DNA from: Epiperipatus broadwayi
Lineage: Eukaryota > Onychophora > Udeonychophora > Euonychophora > Peripatidae
Reading direction: 5' to 3'
Length of the DNA: 64,000 nucleotides
Assembly (NCBI GenBank): GCA_028023455.1
Contig: JAQFVV010006255.1
Location: forward strand, 4,216,001-4,280,000
Position numbers and translations under genes: made by a program. The notes below the pieces were generated by a model. It did not search any database and was not told the origin of the DNA. It saw only the letters and a list, made by a program, of their open reading frames with translations. This document shows, piece after piece, positions 10,957 to 23,030 of the stretch. Each line of letters starts with the position of its first letter. Positions within the stretch are counted from its first letter, which is position 1.

Positions 10957-11000
10957 ATTGCCTTGATAAGGACTCGTAAGAGTTGAAAGTGCTTGGAAAT
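10957..11000 (+). ncRNA. Hammerhead-like motif in PLE-3 3' tail
   Basis: Plus-strand copy of the motif at 7,897-7,940. ATTGCC (10,957-10,962) pairs with GGAAAT (10,995-11,000). The core is TTGATAA, then stem II GACTC/GAGTT with GTAA loop, GAAA, and stem III AGTGCT (one G-U). It lies just after the GIY-YIG stop, where PLEs keep their ribozyme. Core positions 3 and 8 are T and A as in PLE-2. Confidence 0.6.
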
Positions 11001-11422
11001 ATTATTTGTTTTTACTTATTTATATTAAACTCTGTATTAACAATTGACGAATTATTTTGTATTATTTTTATATTATATACAGAAGTATTATTTATTTATT
11101 TATTTTATATATTATTATAAAATAAACTAAATATATTAGATAGATATGGCATGATAATATATTAAAAGGCTAGAAATAATATAGCTTGTTAAAATTAAAA
11201 TGCTAATATCTATATCTGTATTTAAATTTTTTTGCTAAATATAGTAATGCAGCTCAATTATATATATGTGGTGTGAGTGTATATGTAACTATATGTTATA
11301 TTTATTTTCATTTAATAATTTTTATAGCTACAATAAAGCAAATCTTTAATTAGTTGCTGTTCCTAATTGTGACATCATTTCAAATACTCATTTAGTAACA
11401 TTGTTCATTAGCAACAAAAACC

Positions 11423-11575
11423 ATGCTCAAAACTAAGCTACTTATTGAACATATTAACAGGGATGTTAGGAACATTATAGATAAAAATAGACATTCAATC
11501 ATCATTGATAATTCTTCCATTAAGAACTGGAACCATGAAATGTATTACCTGCATACTACATCGATAAAGTTTTAA
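11423..11575 (+). CDS. Short unknown frame (50 aa)
   Basis: It opens with ATG and reads LLIEHINRDVRNIIDKNRHS and later NWNHEMYYLHTTS before TAA. Its composition is less biased than the surrounding translations, which is the only reason to list it. I do not recognise the family. It could be a scrap of an old PLE ORF, given the ribozyme-like core 1.2 kb downstream, or chance. Confidence 0.15.
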   Translation: MLKTKLLIEHINRDVRNIIDKNRHSIIIDNSSIKNWNHEMYYLHTTSIKF

Positions 11576-12807
11576 TTGCAAAAGACTCTTAAGACAGAAA
11601 AAATATATAACAGTCCACATAGTAAAAAATATTCTGAATAATGTTGAAAGGAATTAGGATATGGGTTATTATCATCTTTAATCTTAAATGTCATCAGAAT
11701 TCTTAATCATCTTGAATATTTTTACAGTAATTTAAAATTAATCATGTTTATACCTGTCAGTATATTAGTGATCAAAAAGCTCTAGTTACATAAACAAATG
11801 ACTTACATGTGACTTGGCTATCAGTGGATGACCTATTATTCTTAAAATCTATAATATGTAGATGGATATAAGTGTATAACAATATATTGCTTAATCATTG
11901 AAGTCTAACTAGCAACTACTCTATCTACCATTGCATATATGTTTATATGATATATTTTCTAAGTTTATCTGGGTCCCACTAGCCATCAACTGAGTAAACA
12001 ATATTATAAAAAATAGTTGTAGAAGCACTGTTGACCTATTACAAGATTGAAAGTTTCACCAATAAAAAACAGGTTTAAAAATTTTTTTAAATATATAAGT
12101 GGGGTGAGTCATTGAAAAAAAAAAGTCAAAAACTATTCAGATTATTGAGTTTTTAAAAAAACTTGCTGATATGATCAGGCTGCTTAATGCCCTCAATGGC
12201 TTCTCTGATTCACATTGATAGACAGTATACATCTACATAGGTTTCTGAGATTACAGAAAACACTGTACTGCTAAATTGCATTATCATATTTATCTCTTCT
12301 ATCACTGATACATATGAAACATCACAAAGTTGAGAGAATTAACTTCTTAGGCTTGGACACAATTTTAAGAAGTCAATCCCTTCTGAGACCCATGGAAATA
12401 TTAAATTTCATATGGATTTTGTGTTGTTTCTTATGTGAGAATGAGTAATTTTCACATTAGAATTAGATGATATGAACATGTTAATGCAATTAAGCAGTAT
12501 TTATCATCAGCATTTTCATTCCATTTTATGAATATTGACCATAATATTGATTTCTCTAATATCAGGATGGCATCCAAATGTGACCCTTTCCATTAAATGC
12601 AATATCAGAGGAGCCACTGAATTCATTAAAAAGCTAGATTGTTTTTTAAAATCCATTAATCAGAGTAGCTTTTGATTTTTTGTCCTATTATTTCATTCCA
12701 ACTTTATATTTTCAACATTTTCTGTACCTGTTTTCTGTTCGTGGAACTTTCAATTTTGTTTTATATCAACAGCATCTCTACAGCCATTTGTTACAACATT
12801 CATTACT

Positions 12808-12850
12808 CACCTGATGACTAATGTGACTCAGCCAAAATGTCAGTGTTAGT
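12808..12850 (+). ncRNA. Possible relic hammerhead core
   Basis: CTGATGA (12,811-12,817) is followed by CTAA/TCAG as a possible stem II (one mismatch) around TGTGAC, then CAAA in place of GAAA and ATGTC. A three-base stem I (CAC with GTG) can form. The CTGATGA core is canonical but the flanks are weak. It is listed because three other families in the window carry the motif. Confidence 0.25.
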
Positions 12851-13756
12851 ACTATAAATCATATGTGGAAGCACTCGGATGCCACTTACATCTGTAACTG
12901 ATGAAGATATTAATTTTAGCATGCATATATATATAAAACGATCTAAAAGCAAAATATTCATTTGCACTTTGAAAACTTTTCTGACTATATGACTACTATG
13001 CTGCTTTTTATTTTTTATTAATGCACATATTTAAATAAATGAAAAATGGAAGACTAAATAAGCTTTTTTTTTGCCTACTAGGTGAATTGTTTAAATATTA
13101 TAGTAATATATTATCTAATTGAATTTTATTCAACTTTATACTCTTTTACATTAGTGTATGTATTACAATAATAATAAATGTTAAGTCTAAACAGTATTAG
13201 GAATATTCTTTTGTAGGCAACACCCAAAGTGGTCTTAAAATTAATTTCCTAGGCTTTTAAGAATGTCATGACATTCTGAATTTCTGTCAAAGTATTTATT
13301 AGATCATCTACAATAAATGTCAACACGCTTGCTTAATTATGATTTAAATAAACTACGTGGCTTTTTAAAAAAAAATCATTAATTAAAAAAATTACTGAAT
13401 TAAACCACATATAATGTATTAGTTTAGAGCTTAACAATTCTAAATTTTGATTTTTTTTTTATTGATTTTTTTTTGCATTTTGAAAATGCAAACAATTTGA
13501 TTTAAAAATAACCAATCTTTATATTTCAAACAAGTTCATCAATAAATATCTTTTAATTGATACTAAATTAATTGTTGGTACAAAGGAGCAAAATAAAAAA
13601 TCACTATCTAGAGCTGATCAGACTTGGTAGGAAGGTTTCCACCATCACTATTTACTCTACAAAAGTTGCTAAAAAAAATCTTAATTTATATATATATATA
13701 TATAGATGTCTCCAGTATATAATCCATAAGACTTTGAGGTTAATTCTTACATGGCT

Positions 13757-14220
13757 GGTTTATTAAGCAAATAAAATACTCTCACACCAAAGCATAAGAT
13801 AATATTTGTTGCTGTTTATAGAGAAAAGATTATATGTCTTCTCTCTTTGCCTCATTTTTTTTTTACATAGAGGTTTGTCTGAAACACTTTAGCCTAAAAG
13901 AATAAATTTAAATTAATAATACTATTTATTTTAAAACTATTTTACTTGTTTTGTATTAATAATTTTACATGTGAGATTATCCTCAATATAAATTCTGTCA
14001 GTACAGATTCAAAAAATGAAATATGCATTATAATATATGTCTAGTATTTTAATATTATATAACACTTTAATATTATTTCTCATAGAAATGTTTTATTAAG
14101 CAAGTAAAATAATCTCAACCTAAAGCATATGACATGATTTTTTTTTTTTTGTTTATGAGTGAAAAAAGATTGTACATCTCTCTTTACCTCATTTTCTTAT
14201 ATAGAAGTTTATCAGAACCA
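13757..14220 (+). repeat. Pair of about 130-bp direct repeats
   Basis: 13,757-13,885 and 14,091-14,220 are homologous: both hold TTTATTAAGCAA or TTTATTAAGCAAG, then an AAAGCATA block, a GTTTATAG or GTTTATGAG block, and CTCTCTTTRCCTCATTTT ending near an AGGTTTGTC or AAGTTTATC segment. The spacing is about 335 bp. They could be terminal repeats of a small element or a local duplication. No coding content lies between them. Confidence 0.55.
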
Positions 14221-14626
14221 AAAACCAGTCATATAAAAAATAATCACAAGTGTTATATATACTGTAGTAGTTAGCCCCAACTATGAATTATAATATATGC
14301 GATCTTTAAAAAAAAAAAAAAGATTTTATGTTGTTGTATCTATTTTATATTCCATGTGTAAATGTGTTGGATTTTTTCTTTCCATTTCAAGCTGTTTAAT
14401 TTTAGAAAGTTATTAAAATCTTCTTTTATTCATGTTTAAGTGTAAAGTTGTTTAAATAAAAAAAAAAAAAAAATAGTGCAATAATAAAGATAGTCATTAC
14501 TGGAAGTTATTATAGTTATAATATTATTAAGGAAATGTGTGTGCATGAATGCTTATTTAAAAAAGAAAAGTAATGATAATAATAAGGGAGATTATATTAA
14601 AATTTAATAAATTTATATAAAAATTA

Positions 14627-14866
14627 TTGAAGTTATTTATTATTCATTTAAAATTATTTTTGGCATTATTTACAATGTTGTTCAAAAACAATTACAAGGT
14701 GCGTGCGTGGATATCTGAAGAGAACGGGGTGGGGGAGGTTGCATTTTTTTTAGAAAATAATTACTCGAGGCGAACTATGGAAATTCGGATGGCACGAGAT
14801 TTCATGAAAGAGTGGTTGTTTTCTTTTAAAATAAAACCTTACTTTGTCAATAAACTTTCAAAATAG
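14627..14866 (+). CDS. Unrecognised 79-aa frame with a G+C-rich island
   Basis: The first third is A+T-rich and hydrophobic. From about 14,697 the composition changes sharply and the frame reads VRAWISEENGVGEVAFFLEN, then RRTMEIRMARDFMKEWLF. This segment has a normal amino-acid spread, unlike the background. I do not recognise it. It could be a processed fragment of a host gene or of a transposon ORF. The upstream ATG is probably not a true start. Confidence 0.2.
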   Translation: MKLFIIHLKLFLALFTMLFKNNYKVRAWISEENGVGEVAFFLENNYSRRTMEIRMARDFMKEWLFSFKIKPYFVNKLSK

Positions 14867-15779
14867 CCAGATCAAAGACTTAAAATTAAAAAGAATGATG
14901 AAGTCAATAGCCATGATGATTGACTAAATAAAATAGTATGATGGGGTTCCAAAAAGTCATCATTCAGTTGCCTTACTTGCCTAAATTCCTTTAAAGGCAT
15001 AATGATGATAAAATAAAATAAAAAGTAACTATACAAATCTATCTCTACAAAACAAATCATCAGAAAAGTTGCCATTTTTGATATTCGGAAGAAAAATACC
15101 AGCATGTAAAATTAAATCATACATCATAAACATTTCTCAAATCCGGCAATGCCTTTTAGCTAATTATAATAGATTAATATTTCAAGAACTTTTAAATCTT
15201 TTCTGAATAAAACTTCTTTGCCATATTCATCACTTTCAGTTTTAATTCTTTGATATTGCCAATGTGGGATCAAAATGAAAAAACAAATGAACTTTTTAAG
15301 TTTAGGACTTTATAATAAAAAAGAGAAATGAAATTAAAACATTATATTATTATTGATATTTTTATTATAAATTTTATTTATATATATATTTTTAGTTCTT
15401 CCAAAGAAAATAGTTTAAAAGATAGAGGTAAATTTAAATTATTTTTTTTTGTATAAATATAGCACACATGTTAGCAAACATTATATACGCTATCATATTT
15501 TTAGTGTAAATGATTTAGTTTAATATGCTTATAATTTGACGCTTAGTAGAGGTTAAGTAGAGCAATAAAATTTAATTATTACTATTATTATTGTTGTTAT
15601 TATTAATTTTAAATCTTTTAAATGTGCTGATTCAAGGATAAAGTGGACTTTGTTATATTCTGATGTTTACTCCATTGTATAAATGTAGAATTAAAAAAAG
15701 CTTAGTAGACTTAAATGTATGTCTTAAATAATGACTTTATTTTTTTTTTTGCTTAGCGTAGTAAAATGCAAATATAAGT

Positions 15780-15915
15780 ATTTACTTATTTTCTTTCACA
15801 TAAGAGATGATAACTGCCTCTTATTCTCTATTTTGAATAAATGTGTGATAATAAGCAAATATGTTTATTTTATATAAGAGATGATAAATGTCTCTTATGT
15901 TATTAATAAACGTAT
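15780..15915 (+). repeat. About 75-bp imperfect tandem duplication
   Basis: The ATAAGAGATGATAA block at about 15,800 recurs at about 15,877. Each is followed by TGYCTCTTAT and an AATAAA(T/C)GT segment. Non-coding. Confidence 0.6.
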
Positions 15916-16329
15916 ACTCATATATTTTGCCTTTAGTCACTTTAAAACATAATTTGTAATATATTAGTTTAAGCTAGTATCCTAGGAGTTATGTCAAAAG
16001 TAGTTCAGTCAGAGATACTTAAGAGGTAAGTGTTATTTGTTGAAAATCTTATATCTATGATACACACATATTGATTATAACTTAAACTAATTTATTTATT
16101 GTAGTATTAAATAATTATAATTTGTTTCTTTATAATCCTTGTTAAGATTTATCTTTTTTTAGATCATAGATTTTAAAATACTGCTTGGATCTTAAAGGGA
16201 TCGATCTGTTAATAATTTATAACTTGTAATAAATTTTACATATGAAAGAAAGAAAAGAAAATATATTTATTATTTTATCAATGTCATGATATCAATTAAA
16301 TGTAAGGTTTTCTTTTTTTTTTTTTAAAT

Positions 16330-16465
16330 CGTAATATTAGCATGAAGTACGTATATTGGTGATTATTTATCTTTTCAACATATACGTGTTCAAGTGTATC
16401 ATTGTTATGAGATAGTGTGGAGAGTGGTGGGTCATGTGAAAGTCTGTGCTCATATACCCTATATA
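16330..16465 (+). repeat. Single-arm fragment of the fold-back family
   Basis: It matches the right arm of the 5.1 and 22.4 kb fold-backs: ATATTGGTGATTATTTATCTT, then a CATATACGTG segment, TATGAGATAG and CATGTGAAAGTCTG. It is closest to the copy at 58.44-58.79 kb, read on the opposite strand. No second arm is present. Confidence 0.6.
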
Positions 16466-17508
16466 TATATAAATCATAATATTGTAACTTATCACCGCCG
16501 TTGCTTTTCTGGTTACACACTAAAGTTTCTAGAGTATTTACAATATGTACACAAATTACCATTAGCAATTAAAACATTATAAAATTTACCCATCACTTTA
16601 CATTATATATAGAAAAAAATAATAGTGACTACATTACAGGAAGTTCTGTGATTATTGATTTATTTTATTTGTATTTTGGAATCAATAAAATGTCCTTTGA
16701 TTCTGAGATATATATTGCAATGCTCAGGTTCAAGCCCTTCTTGTTGCACATTTTACTTTAACCACCAAACCTATCTGTGCTGGGTTCAAACCCTATTAAA
16801 ATGAATATTTTAATAAATAAATGTACAAATCTTTCTATCATGGCTGGGTGCACAGCATTATATATGAACATATGAATAAATGTTGTACATACATAGGCTA
16901 GTAGATGTTACAATGAATATAATGGTTTAAATTTTATATTTTATACAGAAATGATTTATGTTATAATTTTAAATAGTAGAAATGTCAATTTATTAATTTT
17001 ATTAATTACAAATTTGTATGTGGATGTATGATTCACCTGATATAATAATATATAGAGAGTAGCATGATTTAGTTTTGTAGAAGAGCAAAAAGTTTTTAGT
17101 TAAATTAGTTAAAAATAAAAAGTTAGCCGTAAATAGATTTACATTTAAGTCCATCACACCTGAAATCAAAGTTTGAAAGTTGATAATTGCTATACTCAAA
17201 TTTTGTTTATGGCAAAAGTGTATTAGTTAACATTGCTGGAGCAAAACTATTGACACCTAGAAGAGAAATTTGTGGCGCCTAAACAAAAATACTTTGATCA
17301 AATTGAGAAATCTTACAATTTAGTGTGATATTTTAGAGTTAATGGGTTTCCAGGCGAAAAAAGTTCTTTTCTAGTCAAGTGCTTGGAAATAAAAGTATAA
17401 ATAGGGTATATTTTGAGCTTGAGAGAGGAGTCATTAATTTTAGAAGAGCATCACCATACCTAATCCACATCAGATTGATCTTTGAAAGGTCTGACTGGAG
17501 AATAGGTG

Positions 17509-17742
17509 ATGGCTGCTTCTAAGTCCATGGAGGAATGATATGCCCTCTGCCAGCTGATGCTTCAATCATGGGAGCTGCAACATGAAACCATCCAACAATA
17601 GCCTACTTCCCTAATGTCGATACTACACCTACTCAAGAAGATAACCATGATACCTGTAAGCCAAACAACTGCCTATCCAGTTCAACTAATTGGTAATGCC
17701 ATAATCGCAGAGCTCATTTCTAAATCCAAAATTTCTACTTAA
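17509..17742 (+). pseudogene. Possible decayed gag-like frame
   Basis: From an ATG, 77 codons with two internal stops read MAASKSMEE, then YALCQLMLQSWELQHETIQQ, then MIPVSQTTAYPVQLIGN. It follows a TATAAATAGGG box at 17,397 and a GC-richer leader with GTGGCGCCTAAA near 17,272, which resembles a primer-binding-site core. Together this looks like the start of an LTR element, but I cannot define LTR edges and no zinc knuckle or RT follows. Low certainty. Confidence 0.2.
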
Positions 17743-18439
17743 AAGTTTAAAGCTAGCAAACAATAATCTAATGTAATTTTCTAAATCCTATAAATGTTTC
17801 ATTATAAATTCACGTTAAAGAAAACATTATATCATTTGTATAACTTTCCTATATCTTTACAAAAGTCTTAATTAAACTAAATGTGACCTATGCTAATTTT
17901 TTTATCTATCGCTGTGGTTGTGCCTGTAATATTTCTTTACTGTTATTTTTGTTATTTATATGCCAATGCTTCGAAGCAGTGAGCATTTAAACATAATAAA
18001 TAGGTGGAGATATAATTGCAAATATCTTCCCATAACTATTTTCTTAATGAAATTCTCGATACTCGTTGGTTCGAATTCCTATAATTCTTATTTAATTTAA
18101 AATGTATTGTGGCTAACTATTAAATTTCCATCTTATTGAGATTTCTGAATAAATTAATGTACTAGTCTTAGTAATATGAAAGTATATTCAGTAATTATTT
18201 GACCAATCAATCAAATATACCTCCCCTCCCTCGTAATAATTTCTATATATAAATTGAAACCTATAAACCAGAGTTTTATTATATTTTATTTATCCCCCTA
18301 ATGTTATTTGATTATATAGCATTGTTAAAATTAGTTCATAATAGTAATACTGACCAGGTTATTGCCCCACATTTTTGTAATAATTAATGTCATATTTTTG
18401 CTTGGTTGATTAGATATATTAAATTCACGTTGAATGTTT

Positions 18440-19107
18440 ACCATTTTGCTACATCTTCTCCTTAAGATGGGACTTTGGGAAAGATCACCCCATCTTACCT
18501 TCTTTCAGGGCACACTAGTAATACCTGACACATAATTCCAGACAGTTGTGTTCACCACTGTGACCTTTTAGCAGCATGATGTTCAGTCCCAGGATACCGG
18601 TGGTCATGAAAACCCTTGACTCTAATCTATCCACAGGGTGCTCTATTATTGTGATTTGCTGGTGCTGTAGCATGTTGGTGATCTCGTATAGCCAATTCTG
18701 AGTCTCATAATTTAATTATTCAGTATTAAACTGAAATTTATGTCTTTGGTTTCTGGGTTCAATCTCAACCCTGAGTTTATTTATACATTCATGATTTACT
18801 AATTTATTAATGTTATCATAAATATTCTGCCTAAGACTGATACATCATTTTTATAATAGTAGCTACCACTTTCAATAGGAATTGGCATAACCTAAGATAG
18901 GCACCGCTTAGTGATTTCTTTAAATATGTCAATTCATATTAATAATTAAAGTTTTAATGAGAAGATATGCTAATCCTCATGTCATAAAGCCTGCATGCTT
19001 TTTTCACATTAATTTGTTTTTATTTTTTAATAAATATATGTTAAATTTATTCTGGTTTCATGTTATTTCTCTTTCCTATTTCAATCCAATTCAGCCTTAG
19101 TTAATTT

Positions 19108-19147
<40 letters not shown>

Positions 19148-19400
19148 ATATAACCATCTATGCATTGATTGTAATTTCTGAATGTTATCTTTAATTTCAT
19201 GCTGGTAACCATTAAATTAGTTAACATATATATTTAAGTCCCAGAGTCTCCTGTTTCTCCCTGCCCTATGCCGGCCATGAAAGATGGGTATCCTATGTGT
19301 AACTTCAAGTGTGGTCATTTGTAGAGTCTTGAGTCATGGAGTACCAGAATATCACAATCCTGGTCTGGTCAGCTTTGGTCTCTTTGCCTGGGATCTAGAT
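18440..19400. other. Two G+C-richer islands of unknown nature
   Basis: 18,440-18,720 and 19,230-19,400 have mixed composition, with words such as CTGCCCTATGCCGGCCATG and CCCAGGATACCGGTGG, unlike their flanks. I find no frame, terminal repeat or RNA fold that I can name. They probably derive from an old repeat with a normal base composition. Confidence 0.35.
19108..19147. repeat. (TA)n(TG)n compound microsatellite
   Basis: About seven TA units run directly into about a dozen GT units. Confidence 0.9.
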
Positions 19401-19969
19401 TCTGTTATGTGAATGTACGAAACTTTATCGTTCCAATATATTTATTTAAAAACATGCACACAGATTTAGTAAAAAGAGGTGTAATTAAGTAATAAAATAC
19501 ATTTTATCATTTATTATTCTATACAAGTTTATCTAACCCAGATGTGAAATAGTTAATTATTATTATTATTCCTCCTTAGTGACTGGTTCATATAATTTTG
19601 TTTTTAATTAATTTGTGGTACATACCAAAGTGTCTCTCTCTTCTTACATGTACAATTAAAGTTTTGACTTTCCCAGTTTATGGGGTTTATTAAATAAGAA
19701 AAGCCAACCTCATTCCCCATTAAATATCATTATACTTTTGCCATCCAAATCTGTGGGGCATTGTCAAAGAAAGCTCTTATTAATTTCTATATCATTACAA
19801 TATATATATATATTAAATCATGATTATTTTTCTCAAGTTTAATAAAAATTTTGATCCATAGCATTTTCTTATCCACATTACATCAGCAATTTTTATTTTA
19901 TCTCATTCATTTCATATATAATTTTTTTAAATCTAGATTTTTATTTAATACTTCAGTTACTAATATATG

Positions 19970-20100
19970 CCATTCCTTCCAGCATCATATCCATTTCAGC
20001 ACCACTGTATATTCTTAATTCTTTCTTGATTGCTATATGCATTTTCAATCTTTTCTTGTTAATTCCAGCATGCATTTCTTCTTAAATTATACATAATCTC
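19970..20100 (-). pseudogene. Tiny RTE-type LINE remnant
   Basis: On the minus strand near 20,040-20,090 the bases spell a diverged form of the RTE tail block GCATGTTAGGAGTAACAAG seen at 25,987. It translates roughly as CMLELTRKD against CMLGVTRRD. Only this conserved C-terminal stretch remains. Confidence 0.3.
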
Positions 20101-21239
20101 TAATTTTCTTAACATTTATACTTTAAGTTTTTTTTTTTTTTTTTTGCCATAGTGTCAATGAAAACTCAAGTCATATTTATTACATAGATAGTATGCTGTT
20201 TCTATACTACTTTTTATTTAATATTCATGTCCCAAATTCATAACTAAGAAAATGGTAGAATATCTTTATAAAAAAAAATTTTTACAAGCATATATTCATA
20301 TTTTTTTTTAATACTAAGTTCTTTTTACTAATGATACTGTACATTAAAAAAGTATTATGCTTAAAAAAAATAAAACTAAATATTTTTATTTATTTAAATT
20401 TTGATGTAATATTTTTAAAACCAATTATTTAAAATAATAAACTTTCAGCTATCTATTGGGGTTTTTTCTACTTCCTATTTCATATACATGATCTAAAATA
20501 AATAAATAATGTAACTGAAAAGGAGAAAAATAAAATACATTGAAGACTTAAAAAGTTATCATTCTGATAACTTAAACTACATGATCTACAGAATTAAATA
20601 AGATCACAATCTGAACATAAAATAATACAAATGCAATCAATCAATCTAATTGATAGGCTGTAATTTATCAAATAATGCTGCATAACAATTATAAAGAAAT
20701 AAATAATCTTTTTTTTAAAAAAAAAAATTAAACCCAGAAAATCTCAGATAAAAAAACTCATAATCGTAACTCTTCATTATATACAATGAAATATATATAT
20801 TTTATTTTTTAAATAACCATATCTATATATGTGAATAGAGAAAAAAATATTAATTTACTAAAGCCATTTCAAGTTATTAATCAAATAAAATAAATTAGAC
20901 AATGACATTTATTTTCAGTGAAGAAGAAACATTTTTATTACATATCAAAACAAATTATATTAATCACAAAAAAAACTCAGATAATAAAAAAAAGTGGGTA
21001 ATCAATTTTTAAACTTAAATTAAATTTGTTAATCGTGTAAACATAATATAAACAATAATCAACTGATATAAATTGTAAAAATTATCGATTAGACAGAAAC
21101 ATGTGTGTTGTTTATTATTCATTTTTACTACCTAAACACAAATTCAAAAGTAAACAACAAATTACTATACTATATATATTGAAAAAAATACAAGATAGAA
21201 AAGAATCCGAATTTATTGTAAGTATAACTATAATATCCA

Positions 21240-21740
21240 TGTTAGTACAGTCACTGAACACCTGAAGAAGAGAGACAGTAACTATGTAAATGTTAGCATT
21301 AATAATAGCTAGAGCAACATAGATGAAACATCCGAAAACAACTAGCTTGAAAAAAACATGCTAAACAACGCCTTAACTGATGTTCATATAGTGTGGCAGA
21401 TTTAAAACTGAAATAACGAGCAAAAGAAAAGCTGAACAGGGAATGATTGCAAGATTGAACTTTTAGGAAAACACAATCGCGACATAGGAAAGATGCCAAA
21501 ACTGTTTTTAGACATTGTAGAACAACATTTAGAACTATTTTTATAGCAATGTATCATCTCTCTTATAAACATTTGTTACAATAATAAAGTCATTACTTTA
21601 ATAAATAAAAAAAAGAAGAGAGAAGAGTAATACTTTTCCAAATATTATATTTTATACTATATATGTGCTATTTATAACAGTTGAATGTATTTAGAAAGTT
21701 TAAATAAAGTTTAAAATTTTTCTAAAGATATTCAATATTT
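21240..21740 (+). repeat. Relic PLE 3' end of the 45/52 kb family
   Basis: 21,699-21,735 holds AAAGTTTAAATAAAGTTTAAA followed by an ATTTTTC block, matching the terminal sequence of the palindrome's outer edge at 52,340-52,380. At 21,257 ACACCTGAAGAAG matches the hammerhead-like start at 45,095 (minus). Sequence between the two is too worn to translate. The minus-strand 66-aa frame here is not meaningful. Confidence 0.35.
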
Positions 21741-22383
21741 AATATTGGATGGTAGAAACAGCCAAACATATATTGCTAAATTGAAAACACAATATTTAAT
21801 AATTTTTATTCATTTTTTAAATTTTATTTTTGATATTCATTGAAATTCATTTCCTTTAAGAATTTAACATATTCACTAATAAAGAGTTTGAAGTCAACTC
21901 TTCCCTGGTACAAAAGAGAATCTTTCAATTTATTTAAAATGTTATTTGTAGCATATATTTTTTTTTTTTTAAAAAAATAGAGTAAGTTGATTATCATTTG
22001 ATCAGTAAATATAATTTTTTTTTTAGCTGGCAATGAACATATTCATTAACTTGCCAACAAGTCAAAATAATTCAATAACTAATTAATTTCATTATATCCA
22101 AACAGTTGCATTTTGTGTTTATCTTTGCATGTTTTATTATTTTTTAAAAAAACTTGTTAAAAACAAGGTAAATAAAAAATCAAACTAAATGTTATGTGCG
22201 TATTTGTTCTAAACAAGTAATTACAATGGATAAAAGCAAAATTTTTCAATAAACAAAATATGCATAGAAAATAATTTATAAAGATAAAAATCATTTTTAT
22301 ACATGAAGAAAGAAAAAAATTATTTATTTTAATGAGTGTTATAAAGGAAACTATAATCAGAAGGAATTTGAACAGAGACTTCC

Positions 22384-23030
22384 CCTCCATCTTATATAAC
22401 CAATACACATAACCACATACATTTGAAAAAGGTAAATGATTTCCAATATATGTATTTCATGCTGAACCAGTGCTCATTAGTTGGTCCAGATGATTTTCTC
22501 TTTCACACATATATAATAAGTGTTCAATTTATATTAAGATAGAAAAATCTTCAAACTTTAATGGACAGGTTTCATTCTTCTCCACTCTCCAACACTTTAG
22601 CTATTCATATTGCTGAAAATGTGATGGGATGCTCAAAGTCCTTGTTGATGCTAATATTATGGTCATACCCATGTTGACATATATCCATTTAAATACCCAA
22701 AAGAGAGATGGGCAGAATATGAGTGTCAGAGTGACTTAAAGACAACAAGGATATGACATCAATATTGCATCAACAAAAGCATCTATCATCAGATTTTCAA
22801 TAATATAGATAGTTGGAGAGTGGAGAAGATTGGAGCCTGTCCATTAAAGTTTGAATAATTGCTATCTTAATATAAACTGAGCACTGATATATGTGTGTGG
22901 GAGAATATAATCTGGATCAACTGAAGAGGTCCAGCATGAAATATGTATATTGAAGATCATTTGTGTGATCATAAATATCAGTTGTATGAGGTAGCAGATG
23001 TCTGAGGGGTATTGAAAGTTTGTTTTCAAA
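22384..23030. repeat. 0.65 kb fold-back repeat
   Basis: Arms 22,384-22,705 and about 22,720-23,030 are inverted copies. Examples: AACCAATACACATAACC with a TGATCATAAATATCAGTTG partner, CTTTAATGGACAGG (22,556) with CCTGTCCATTAAAG (22,840), and CTTCTCCACTCTCCAAC with GTTGGAGAGTGGAGAAG. It is the same family as 5.1-6.2 kb. The outer ends carry a box-B-like TTGAAC or GTTCAAA motif. It encodes no protein. Confidence 0.8.

Larger units (their letters stand above)
9826..11075 (+). mobile_element. PLE-3: 5'-truncated copy, head to head with PLE-2
   Basis: It starts inside the RT, just upstream of the AAHGSNLYRMEKGW block, and runs through thumb, GIY-YIG and the 3' non-coding tail to about 11,075, where homology to PLE-2 ends. 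It is immediately inverted relative to PLE-2. PLEs are known to insert with inverted, 5'-truncated partners, so this arrangement fits one insertion event or two nested ones. Confidence 0.85.
11076..13750. other. A+T-rich DNA, no clear gene
   Basis: From 11,400 to 12,900 the base composition is more balanced and short protein-like frames occur (11,423-11,575). A hammerhead-like core lies at 12,808-12,847, so this may be a very old retroelement. I cannot identify any RT motif in it. The remainder is (TA)-rich with T- and A-runs. Confidence 0.4.

Noticed and set aside
7897-11000. Claim that T3-A8 is a proven functional covariation
   Set aside because: Only two copies, related by descent, are available; decay of a CpG-containing core explains the same bases.
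16715-16800. Two GGTTCAAACC-type words as tRNA genes
   Set aside because: There is no box A at the right distance and no acceptor-stem pairing.
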